Source: Saprospiraceae bacterium
GTDB lineage: Bacteria; Bacteroidota; Bacteroidia; Chitinophagales; Saprospiraceae
Assembly (NCBI GenBank): GCA_016710115.1
Contig: JADJLN010000003.1
Location: 1 to 32,864, forward strand
DNA length: 32,864 bases
Reading direction: 5' to 3'
This document shows positions 10,715 to 18,800 of the stretch, piece by piece; position 1 is the first letter of the stretch, and the number at the start of each line of letters is the position of its first letter. Below the pieces are notes generated by a model. It had not been told where the DNA came from, ran no database searches, and saw nothing but the letters and a program-made list of their open reading frames with translations. Both the position numbers and the translations under genes were made by a program.

Positions 10715-13700
10715 ATGACACTTGTCTCTTCCAAACTTGGTACATATCACTTGGCTCTCCACTCTGCCCTGCTCCTGCTCGGCATGCTGGTTCCCACACA
10801 GATCATCCTGGCCCAGGGCCCTCCCGGCTATACCCTGTGTGCGTCGGAAGGTGAATCCTTTACACTGCCCTTTTTGAGCCATGTGGCCTATGGAGCCAAC
10901 AATGCATTCGCCTATCTCTACAACCAGACCGGCACCATCACCTTCAACAATACCACTTTCGGCGATCCCGCGCCTGGTGTAGTCAAATCCGGCTATTACA
11001 AACTCGCCAGCAGCGAAGGGAATGCGGCATTACTCGAAATGGCCCTGCAGCAGCTCCAGGACCATTGTACCGGCACCACCCTGCTCACCGGTCAGCAGAT
11101 CAACGACCTCAGTGACTCCATCCAGCTGAATATCTTCTCCATCGCAGATACCAGTTCCCTCATCCTGCAAGCCCTCGATCTTATCGCGTGCTATGAAACC
11201 CAGAAAGGCCCTCTTTTCCTCAACCCGGCCACCACGGGTGGGTTCCAAAATGACTTTGATGCTCTCGATGGAAAGGAACTGGATCGGGCCGTTTTGTTGT
11301 CCAGCAGGGCATGTTCGACCATGTCTATACCCCGGTGAACGTGGCAAAATACGCCCCCTCCTCACCAATCGCCGGTATCAGACTGCTGACTATTTTCCGG
11401 GCGTCTGCCCCGACCCGACCGACTCATCGACAACCTACACCGCCACAGTCAACGCATCCCTGCCCACAGAATATGGCAGCGGCACGGCTTTCTCCGCTTC
11501 CCCGGCCCGTCGCCCTACCGGTTATTATCTGGCTCCGGGAAGCATGGGCACCGGTAAAGGTCCCTTCGGAAATGGTCGACAAGGGTTCAAGATTCTGGTC
11601 GGGCGCCCATTCGGTCAACCGAACCGCACACAATCGGTCAATCGCTTTTCCGGGTCACCAATTCCTTTCCGATCGATGATACCCTCACCCGGATCGTCAA
11701 TCCGTTCGGTGGCGGGATCTATATCATCACCCCGTATGAAGCCGCTGAAGGTCTGGTGGATATCCAACTGACCAACGTTGTCCCTGCACCCTATTTCGCA
11801 GCCAACAGCGCGAGCAAAACCTCTCTCCAGGACTGGCAGGAAACCCAGCGCAACAATCCTGCTCCCTGGGCGGATTTTGCGTCCGATAAATACATGATGC
11901 AAGTGCCCACCAGCTGGATCTACAATTATGATGATCCGGTCACCCTCATGCAGGACTGGGACGATCGGATGGATATCGTGTCCAGACTGCTGGGCTATCC
12001 GCTCATGCCGAACAACATCAAACTGTATCTGCAAGTCGACGTCAGGATCCAGTACCTCGGCTTTTACGGCATCGGCAACCCGCAAGTCAACAATACCTAC
12101 AACCCGCTTGCAGTCGAAAACGGGAATAAAACCACTGGTTCCTCCGACCTGGCGATGGCTTCTGGGAAACAGAATTCCACGAAATGGGACATGCCCAGTT
12201 GTTCAGCAATTTCCCGGGGAGAGACCGAAGCCTCTGTGAATGTCTCGGCGGCCGCCATCTTCAATCGCCTCTACGGGATGGATATCGACATGGCCCTCGG
12301 GCGTTCATTCGATGATGCTCCTTACCGCACCCGCGACCAGTCGGCGTTGAACTGGATGGTCACCCCGAATTTCCGGGCGGGCAAAGCCATGGACATATCC
12401 AATACCACCAAGGATGAAGTGCGCTACCAGCAACGCGGTTATGCCAAATACATTGAAATGGCCGCCCTCTTCGGCTGGGAAATGATCGATTCCTTCTACA
12501 ACAGGGAGCAACTGGATTTCATCCAGCAGGTGCCCGGAGATGGACTGACTGACGTGGACAGCCGGATCCTCCGATTCAGCCGGACTGCCGGTGCAGACGT
12601 CCGGCCATTGATCCATTTCTGGGGAGTACACCCCAAGAACCCTGCCGTCCTGGCAGACGCCATCAGCACCGAGGGCCTGTCGCCATCAAAACTGATCTGT
12701 GATCGACTGGTGCATTACAAATCCATCATTCCGCTGAACAACGCCGAATTCGAAGCACATGCCAAAGCCTTTTTGGCGGTTCTGTTCCCGCCGGCACATC
12801 CGGATTATGGCTCCGGCTGGTACAATATCTGGTTGACGCAGTACAATGAAACCCACGGGGCTCTCGCCCAGGAAGCCATGCAGAATATCATCGACCTGTA
12901 TTTTCCCGGAGGTTGCCCGACAGAAGTTGTCACCCCCAACGTCACAGTCAACAGCACCACTATCTGTGCCGGGGACTCCGCTACATTGACAGCCACCGGA
13001 GCCATGTACTACGAATGGAGCAATGGGGCAACAGGACCCACCATTACCGTGATTCCGGACACCACCACGACCTATTCCGTCATTGGAAAGACGGCCGGGA
13101 TCAACTCTTCACCAGCTCTCGCCCAGGTGACCGTCATTCCTGTCCCGGAAGTGTCTGTGGACGACGTGATGATTTGTGAAGGCCAGTCGGTCACACTGAT
13201 CGCCAGTGGTGCGGATAGCTATCTGTGGAATACTGGTGACACAAGCAACTTCCTGCTCATCGGACCAACCATAACCACGTCCTATTCCGTTGTGGGCAAC
13301 TTTGCTGGATGTGCATCAGATTCCAACTCAGTCTAAGTGACCGTCTTCCCACTACCCGAGGTCACCATCACCGAGGATCAGCAAGGGCCATTACCGTCCT
13401 GGATGCCACGGGGCAGAATGTGAGTTATCTATGGTCGACCGGTGAGTTCACGCCGACCATCCAGGTGGATACCTCTGGAACGTATTCTGTTACTGTTACT
13501 GATGCAAAGGGTTGCACCAATTCGGCCAGCGTTACAATCACCATCACGTCCACCACCAACCCGGAAGAAGGGATGACCATTGTGATTGCTCTAATCCAGT
13601 CCGGGAAGTCCTGCGCATCATTTGTGCTGGACGAGCAACTACTTCTGTGCGACTGATCGACCAACTGGGTCGGATTGTTCTGGAGGATAACACCTTTGTT

Positions 13701-13807
13701 CCCGATGGAGCCACACGAACGGTAAACATGTCTCTGATACCAGCGGGGACCTACTTTGTGCAGATTAGGGAAAGGAGTTTGTGAGGATGGAGCGGGTGGT
13801 GAAGTAG
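10715..13807 (+). pseudogene. M60-like zinc metallopeptidase with Ig-like domains and T9SS tail
   Basis: M60/enhancin-like peptidases cut mucins and other glycoproteins outside the cell. ATG 10715 starts a signal peptide ending near IILAQ. The N-terminal part (10800-11300) is an accessory domain. The peptidase core spans about 11560-12900 (KILVGAHSVNR, NPFGGGIYIITPYEAAEG, LQDWQETQRNNPAPWADFAS). The zinc motif HEMGH is encoded at 12178-12192, within FWETEFHEMGHAQLFSNF, and is followed by GETEASVN, which supplies the downstream Glu expected for HExxH-x(8,28)-E. This block lies in a different frame from the 526-codon ORF around it, because an indel near 12140-12165 is cancelled by one near 12205-12225. 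After 12920 come Ig-like domains (TICAGDSATLTATGA, MICEGQSVTLIASGA), a TAA at 13333-13336, and a T9SS sorting domain ending RMERVVK. More shifts lie near 11290-11340, 11540-11690, 13385, 13590 and 13780. Confidence 0.72.
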
Positions 13808-14137
13808 GAGTATCCTATATATTTGAGGTCCTCAACAATTCCTTCCAATTGAAGCCTGGGACCTACAGAAAGTGTATACATCTGGGTTTAGTACACATAT
13901 AGATTCCTTTGAAATAAATTTATTTCAAAGTTTAGCAATGAAGGACTAAGGTCAATCACACCCCAAGAACCACAAACAATAAGGACCTGCTGTTAAGTAA
14001 TAAATAAATAGACTCTGGCATCTAATGAAGCATACGAATCGGTTTGAAGCCGGGCGGAACAGGTCGAAAACAACGCATGAAGTGTTCAGCAATATGACAC
14101 ATGCAAGCATGTGCCAGGGTACTTAGTTTAAAGACTT
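13808..14137. other. AT-rich spacer with palindromes
   Basis: No gene is seen. Base composition becomes clearly AT-rich compared with the M60-like gene before it, matching the CrtO-like gene after it. A 24-bp perfect palindrome and a short hairpin (CACATGC/GCATGTG at 14098-14113) lie here. Confidence 0.5.
13907..13930. repeat. 24-bp perfect palindrome
   Basis: The left half CTTTGAAATAAA (13907-13918) is followed directly by its exact reverse complement (13919-13930) without a loop. It may be an operator for a dimeric regulator, a recombination site, or part of an AT-rich terminator for the M60-like gene about 100 bases upstream. Confidence 0.6.
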
Positions 14138-14560
14138 ATGATAGATAGTAAATTATTTAAAACATATTTCAAACCAGGAAAATTTGAATATTCTGGACGA
14201 AGCAGTATCTATAAATATATTGGTATAAATATTTTCAAGAAGTATTTACCAACAAGTGGTGATTTCGCCTACAGATATAGGTGCAAAAAGCATTTGGCGT
14301 TTCATTCTATTAAAAAGTATCAACCATTATTGAGGTTTGAAATGCAGACAAGAAAATGGGAATTCAGACATCTTATTGGGATGATTGGATTTTTAATTAT
14401 TGCTGGAGCAATAGAAAAACATTATAAACTGTCTGATTACATTTTTGTAAGCCTATTATTTCTGCTCATTAACATTTACCCAATAGCACTCCAAAGGCAC
14501 AATAGAATAAGAATCATAAACGTGTTAAAAGGACAGAATCAGAATACCCCTTATGAATAA
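14138..14560 (+). CDS. CrtO-like membrane acyltransferase family protein
   Basis: This is an intact 140-residue protein. Residues 29-45 read NIFKKYLPTSGDFAYR, residues 65-80 RFEMQTRKWEFRHLIG, and the end PIALQRHNRIRIINVL. These three blocks (LP-x-G, E-T-R-x-x-E-x-x-H and the Q-R-x-N-R-x-R tail) fit the small CrtO-type glycosyl-4,4'-diaponeurosporenoate acyltransferase family. In staphylococci that enzyme completes the carotenoid staphyloxanthin; many Bacteroidota have shorter homologues of unproven role. Two hydrophobic stretches (IGMIGFLIIAGAI; YIFVSLLFLLINIYPIAL) indicate an integral membrane protein. It is markedly AT-rich (AAA, ATT, TAT codons dominate) compared with the GC-richer M60-like gene, and it is undamaged, which suggests recent transfer. 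No carotenoid genes are adjacent. Confidence 0.55.
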   Translation: MIDSKLFKTYFKPGKFEYSGRSSIYKYIGINIFKKYLPTSGDFAYRYRCKKHLAFHSIKKYQPLLRFEMQTRKWEFRHLIGMIGFLIIAGAIEKHYKLSDYIFVSLLFLLINIYPIALQRHNRIRIINVLKGQNQNTPYE

Positions 14561-14640
14561 TAATGCAAAATTAAAACATGTGAAATTCCCCAAAATCAGG
14601 ACAGATCAATAGTTAAATAGATTAGACCTGTCAATCTATG

Positions 14641-14880
14641 AAGAAGACCAGATCCACTCGACTACCTGTCCACCTCACCTTGCCTGTCTTGCGATCACGA
14701 CCTTCATACATCTTCTCCTCACTGGGCATTCATGTGGAAACCATATCAATCTGATGGCCAAAGAATTCGTTGGGGAGCTTGCCAGGACGCCTGGTGAACA
14801 CCATGAGCTGAACCATCCGTATTGGCGCCTCACCCTCATTCTTTAGTGCTGGCCGGCCTCGGTTGGTCACGCCTTCCTCC
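14641..14880 (-). pseudogene. katG 3'-end remnant A
   Basis: Read on the minus strand, the segment gives GGSAHGVF, RRPGKLPNEFF, YEGRDRKTGKVRWTGSRVDL and VF. This is the KatG C-terminal domain just upstream of the final helices, which are missing. The last bases before the break encode LVF and then run into non-katG sequence at about 14640. Several codons are changed (NEFFGHQIDM where the main copy has NDFFVNLLDM) and a stop interrupts it. It is one of four extra katG pieces, all in the orientation of the main gene. Confidence 0.8.
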
Positions 14881-15022
14881 TCGCCAATTCACCTTCTTCA
14901 TGCCTGCCTGTTGATGAGGAGGGGCTTTATCGTTCCACCGGGGTCTCCTATGCGTCAGGCCCCCCTAAATGGAGAAGAGCTATATTGGTCTGCCATTTAA
15001 CATTCGAGGTACACATCATAAG

Positions 15023-15058
15023 CACCTGCCAAACTCCTCATCGGTCGTCTGGCAGGTG
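15023..15058. repeat. Hairpin after katG remnant A, possibly attC-like
   Basis: CACCTGCCA (15023-15031) pairs with TGGCAGGTG (15050-15058). It is preceded by ATTCGAGGTACACAT (15002-15016), which resembles the sequence before the hairpin at 18681, and is followed by GTTTAGGC. The arms differ in sequence from the second hairpin, while the flanks are similar. Confidence 0.45.
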
Positions 15059-15207
15059 TAAAAACTGTTTAGGCAATGAGCGAAGGGACAGCCACGAAAA
15101 CCAGGAAGGCCCTCAAAAGCAAGGGCTTTGAGACCGAAGAATGGCTAGAATCAGCCTTCATATAAGAGAATTGAAACACAAGCAAACACTATAAAAACCA
15201 AATACAC

Positions 15208-16689
15208 ATGAGTACAGAGAAGAAATCGTTTTTTGGCGTCATGAAATCCTACAATAAAGGATTTTGGGTCGCCAGCGTGATGGAATTGTTCGAGCGTTGG
15301 GCCTGGTATGGCCTCTTTGCCGTCCTGGCACTTTATCTGACCGGATCCACAGACGAAGGTGGCCTTGGATTCTCCCATACAGAGAAAGGCCAGATCATGG
15401 GGATCGTCACCGCCATTCTGTACCTATTACCACTATTCACAGGAGTGATCGCCGATAAAATTGGCTATAAGCGAGCCCTGATTATTGCATACGTCCTCTT
15501 GATCTCCGGATACTATGCCATGGGCGAGGTGCAATCCTATACCAGTGTATTTGTTGTGTTTCTATGGGTCGCCCTGGGTGCAGCTATGTTCAAACCAGTG
15601 GCCTCTGCGATTGTGACGAAAAATACCGACCAGTCCAATTCTACTCTAGGCTTTGGCATTTTTTACATGATGGTCAATATTGGCGGGTTTATAGGACCAG
15701 CTTTTTCATCCACATTACGCACACAATTTGGTTGGAAGATCATATTCCTTCAGGCATCTATTGTGATTGCGATCAACCTGGTCATCCTACTGTTCTTTTA
15801 TAAAGAAACGGATCGAGAGAAAAATACAGATACATTTTTAGAAACCATCAAAAGCTCTTTGATCAATATCTGGGAAGCAGTAAAAGACACTCGTCTTTCC
15901 GTATTGCTGATCATCATGGTTGGCTTCTGGACCATGTTCAATCAGCTGTTCTACACCCTTCCAACTTTTATTGAAGATTGGGTCAATACGAAAGCACTGC
16001 ACGACTCCATTTCACAGGTTTCACCCTGGCTTGCCAATGCCATGAGTGGAGGCGGCGACTCCGTTAATCCGGAAATGCTCATCAACCTGGATGCAGGTGC
16101 GATCATCCTGTTCCAGTTGATCGTATCGTATTTTGTATTAAAAATACGCCATGTGAGTGCCATGATCATGGGATTTATTATTGCAGCAATAGGGATTGGC
16201 ATTACCTTCTATACAGGGAATGGTTTTTATACCATCCTGGGGATCATGATCTTTGCCATAGGTGAAATGATGACCAATCCTACCTTCTCATCATTTATTG
16301 CCCTCATATCGCCTAAAGGGAAAGAGGCCCTCTATATGGGAACATATTTCCTGCCAGTTTTCTTAGGCAATTTCTTAACAACGTTTATTTCAGGTAATCT
16401 TTACGAGGCCTGGTCTGACAAACTAAGTTTACTCCAAGCAGAAATGGCCAGCAGAGGTATTGCGATGCCTGAAATAACGCAAGAGTTTACCAAAAACAAT
16501 TATTTTGCTTCTGCTTCCGAAAAACTAGGCATGACAGAAGTTGAAATGACACAATTTATCTGGGACAGTTATAATCCCAACGCGATCTGGTATGTCATTA
16601 CGGGTATTGGCGCGGTTACGATTCTGGCTTTAATCGTTTACGATAGAGTCGTCATCAGGCCAAGAGAAGCAAGAGAAATCCAGCAGTAG
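15208..16689 (+). CDS. POT/PTR family proton-coupled peptide transporter (MFS)
   Basis: This intact inner-membrane protein has 493 residues and about 12 or more hydrophobic segments. The POT signature ExxER is present in TM1 as ELFERWAWYG (residues 27-36), although the usual second Tyr of ERxxYYG is Trp here. The PTR2 signature follows near residue 150 as GIFYMMVNIGGFIGP. The loop GVIADKIGYKRAL is the MFS G-x-x-x-D-x-x-G-x-x-R motif. Family members import di- and tripeptides with protons; some carry other solutes. Start ATG 15208 follows an A-rich leader (AAAAACCAAATACAC) typical of Bacteroidota initiation regions. The gene is flanked by katG remnants on both sides and ends in a strong terminator at 16750-16794. 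It has no frameshift, unlike most of its neighbours. Confidence 0.87.
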   Translation: MSTEKKSFFGVMKSYNKGFWVASVMELFERWAWYGLFAVLALYLTGSTDEGGLGFSHTEKGQIMGIVTAILYLLPLFTGVIADKIGYKRALIIAYVLLISGYYAMGEVQSYTSVFVVFLWVALGAAMFKPVASAIVTKNTDQSNSTLGFGIFYMMVNIGGFIGPAFSSTLRTQFGWKIIFLQASIVIAINLVILLFFYKETDREKNTDTFLETIKSSLINIWEAVKDTRLSVLLIIMVGFWTMFNQLFYTLPTFIEDWVNTKALHDSISQVSPWLANAMSGGGDSVNPEMLINLDAGAIILFQLIVSYFVLKIRHVSAMIMGFIIAAIGIGITFYTGNGFYTILGIMIFAIGEMMTNPTFSSFIALISPKGKEALYMGTYFLPVFLGNFLTTFISGNLYEAWSDKLSLLQAEMASRGIAMPEITQEFTKNNYFASASEKLGMTEVEMTQFIWDSYNPNAIWYVITGIGAVTILALIVYDRVVIRPREAREIQQ

Positions 16690-16749
16690 ATATGGGGCTA
16701 AATAGAGGACAGTATGCAAGAATGCATATGTGCTCATGCCTTTCTGAAA

Positions 16750-16794
16750 AATAGAAAGTGGGCCCCGAATGCTCGGGGCCCACTTTCTATTTGA
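16750..16794. terminator. Strong bidirectional terminator
   Basis: A perfect 20-bp stem (AAATAGAAAGTGGGCCCCGA and its exact complement) closes a four-base loop ATGC. The A-rich outer left arm and T-rich outer right arm make a classical factor-independent terminator in both directions. It ends the transporter transcript 60 bases after its stop and separates it from the minus-strand katG remnant. Confidence 0.85.
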
Positions 16795-16799
16795 TGCAG

Positions 16800-16985
16800 A
16801 TCGATCAGATGCAAAAAGAAACCTTGCTGCGCGTGCCAGGCTGCCTGGAGAACACCATGTGGGCCGCCCCCGTGCAGGTGTCCAGCACCCATCGTCCGCC
16901 CCACCAGGCTCGGATCACAGGTGCCGTGGGCCTGCCCGAAAGTCTGTCCTCCAGCCACGTGGGCCAATGATACATAAACGGTCAT
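16800..16985 (-). pseudogene. katG central-region remnant
   Basis: The minus strand reads LAHVAGGQTFGQAHGTCDP followed by SLVG. The usual KatG sequence around the proximal haem ligand is AGGHTFGKxHGAxDPxLVG. Here the ligand His is Gln (CAG). Downstream of this motif the reading frame no longer resembles KatG. Unlike the other three remnants, this one comes from the middle of the gene. Confidence 0.65.
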
Positions 16986-17062
16986 AACGTTCCGGCTTTT
17001 CCCTTGGGGAGTCGGTTAAACCTTCTAGCCACAAGACAGTCAAACGACAAAATATTTACATC

Positions 17063-17993
17063 ATGAGGATACAAAATATTCATTCACGACCTACGGTTCT
17101 TCTTCTCCTTCTAGCCGTTTTCCTGGCATTCCCCAGCTGTAAGAAAGATGATCCAAAAGATCCAACCACTCCGAGGCGGCCGACTTAACTCATTTACCTC
17201 TGGGAGGGACTGCTCCTACAAATATCCTGATCCGCAACCTGGGGAATCCTCAACCTGATTTTTTATCCTTGTGGTTGTGTGGGCTTCCTTCTAATGGCGC
17301 AGGAAACGCTGATGCAAGTGATTGGACAAATCCGGATGGCACCAGGATTACACCAGAAAACCTCAAGTTGAAGGCAATGTGACCTGGCTCAGCGAGCTTA
17401 ATATATCCCTGGATGGTCAGGGCAATCGTATTATAACTGGTAATGCTTTGCCAGACCACCCTACTGGCGTCTTCCCTATAACTCCAGGTAGTGTCGCATA
17501 CAAATATGATGGCAATCCAAATATAATTACCGAACATGAAGTGCTATATACGCTACCCGCAATACCTCAAGTAGCCTCCAGCCCAAGTTGTGTTCCATTC
17601 GGTCCATCTGGCATCTCCCTCAGTGGCAGTGCCATATATCATGGAGCGTCCACACTGGGAAATGACGCTGCCGCTCATGAAATGCTGGATAGATTCGGAG
17701 GGCACACAGATGGAACAGAAAGATACCACTATCACTTTCCAGCAGAAGATCTTCAAGATCATATTCACCCGCATACTTCCGGCCATTCAGCCTTGATGGG
17801 TTATATGCTGGACGGATTCGGGATCTACGGACCCTATGGGGAACAGGGCGAATTGCTAACATCCAAGGATCTGGACGAATGTCATGGACATACCCATCCG
17901 GTTCTGTGGGATGGCGAGATAATCGACCTGTACCATTATCACTGGACTTATGATTTTCCCTATAATATCGGCTGTTTTAAGGGGAAACCATAA
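17063..17993 (+). pseudogene. YHYH-domain lipoprotein, frameshifted
   Basis: ATG 17063 begins a lipoprotein signal (TVLLLLLAVFLAFPSC, then KKDDPKDPTTP) whose Cys would be lipidated. The main domain (17322-17993) is a YHYH domain: RYHYHFPAEDL, SGHSALMGYMLDGFGIYGPY, LDECHGHTHPVLWDG and YHYHWTYDFPYNIGCFKG. YHYH proteins are exported; the conserved His and Tyr suggest metal binding, but the function is unknown. The frame breaks at about 17180, where the lipoprotein part ends at TAA while AADLTHLPLGGTAPTN continues in another frame, and again at about 17335. The YHYH core itself is undamaged. A terminator hairpin follows at 18026-18060. Confidence 0.75.
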
Positions 17994-18025
17994 TGAACCT
18001 GCCGAAAACGGAACAGGGTAATGAA

Positions 18026-18060
18026 GAGCCGCAGACCATGCATAGCTTGTCTGCGGGCTC
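18026..18060 (+). terminator. Terminator hairpin after YHYH gene
   Basis: GAGCCGCAGAC (18026-18036) pairs with GTCTGCGGGCTC (18049-18060) with one bulged G and a 12-base loop. The following ACTTTCGATTTTC is T-rich. It lies 33 bases after the YHYH stop codon. Confidence 0.65.
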
Positions 18061-18089
18061 ACTTTCGATTTTCTCGTTGATCGCATGAC

Positions 18090-18450
18090 TTCGGAATTCA
18101 CTCGCTGTCATATCGCAACTGGTCCATCCGAACCGATCCAGGTTCATCACCTTGTTCCAGGCGGCGACGAAGCCTTGAACAAACTTCTCCTTCGCATCGC
18201 TCTGAGCATAGACATCAGAGATCGTCCGCAACTGGGCGTCTAACCGAAGACCAAATCCAGACGACTGCCCGTCAACTTCACCTCGCCGGACTTGTGATCA
18301 CGACCTTCATACGTCAGCTCCGAACTGCGCGTCCATACGGTACCCATATCGATCAGATTTACAAAGAAGTCAATGGTGCGCTCGCCAGGACCTAATGAAT
18401 ACACCATGCGCTGAGCCACCCGAATTGGTGCCTGACCCTCAGTCTTTTGT
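18090..18450 (-). pseudogene. katG 3'-end remnant B
   Basis: The minus strand reads GGSAHGVF in one frame, TIDFFVNLIDMGTVW, YEGRDHKSGEVKLTGSRLDL, VFG, then a stop, then RTISDVYAQSDAKEKFVQGF and AAWNKVMNLDRF. This is the complete last third of the KatG C-terminal domain. After NLDRF the sequence leaves katG. The stop after VFG arises from a one-base deletion that is also present in remnant C. Confidence 0.85.
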
Positions 18451-18680
18451 GTCGGGCCGAAATCAGCTGGTCATTCCTATGCGCTGGCCAACCCACCTGC
18501 TTCGCACCTGCCAGCCAAAGAGGCTGGGTTCCTTCGCTTCGATGTCGCCTGCGGACATCCACCCTTCAGGTTCGCTCAGTCATACTCCCTAGCCCATCCG
18601 GAGTCTATTTTGAGCCCGGTTACGCCCTTACTAAGAATAGCTATATTCGAGAGGTGTTTGCGATTCGAGGCACATACAAC

Positions 18681-18713
18681 GTATATGAGCCATACAAGTA
18701 CAGGCTCATATAC
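18681..18713. repeat. 11-bp perfect inverted repeat, attC-like context
   Basis: GTATATGAGCC (18681-18691) pairs exactly with GGCTCATATAC (18703-18713). On the left it is preceded by ATACAAC and on the right followed by GTTAGCC, which match the integron attC core consensus RYYYAAC and GTTRRRY in six of seven positions each. No integrase gene is present in the window, so this is only a resemblance. Confidence 0.4.
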
Positions 18714-18800
18714 TAACCGTTAGCCCATCCTCGAGTTTGATAAAATAGTGTGGGACTATTTGAGGCTTTGCTTCATCATTGAGATTTCTTTTCTTTTCAT

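Larger units (their letters stand above)
14561..15207. other. Spacer holding a katG tail remnant and hairpin
   Basis: There is no intact gene. It contains katG remnant A (14641-14880) and an inverted repeat at 15023-15058. The stretch just before ATG 15208 is A-rich and probably carries the ribosome-binding region of the transporter. Confidence 0.55.
18061..18800. other. Spacer holding katG remnant B and a long hairpin
   Basis: There is no intact gene. Katg remnant B spans 18090-18450, followed by about 200 bases that partly match the sequence after remnant A, and then an 11-bp perfect inverted repeat at 18681-18713. The short region before 18801 is the downstream end of the adhesin gene. 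Confidence 0.55.

Noticed and set aside
380..13807. Alternative genetic code or programmed frameshifting as explanation for the broken frames
   Set aside because: Most disruptions are indels at non-slippery, non-conserved places, and intact genes in the window use TAA, TAG and TGA as normal ends.
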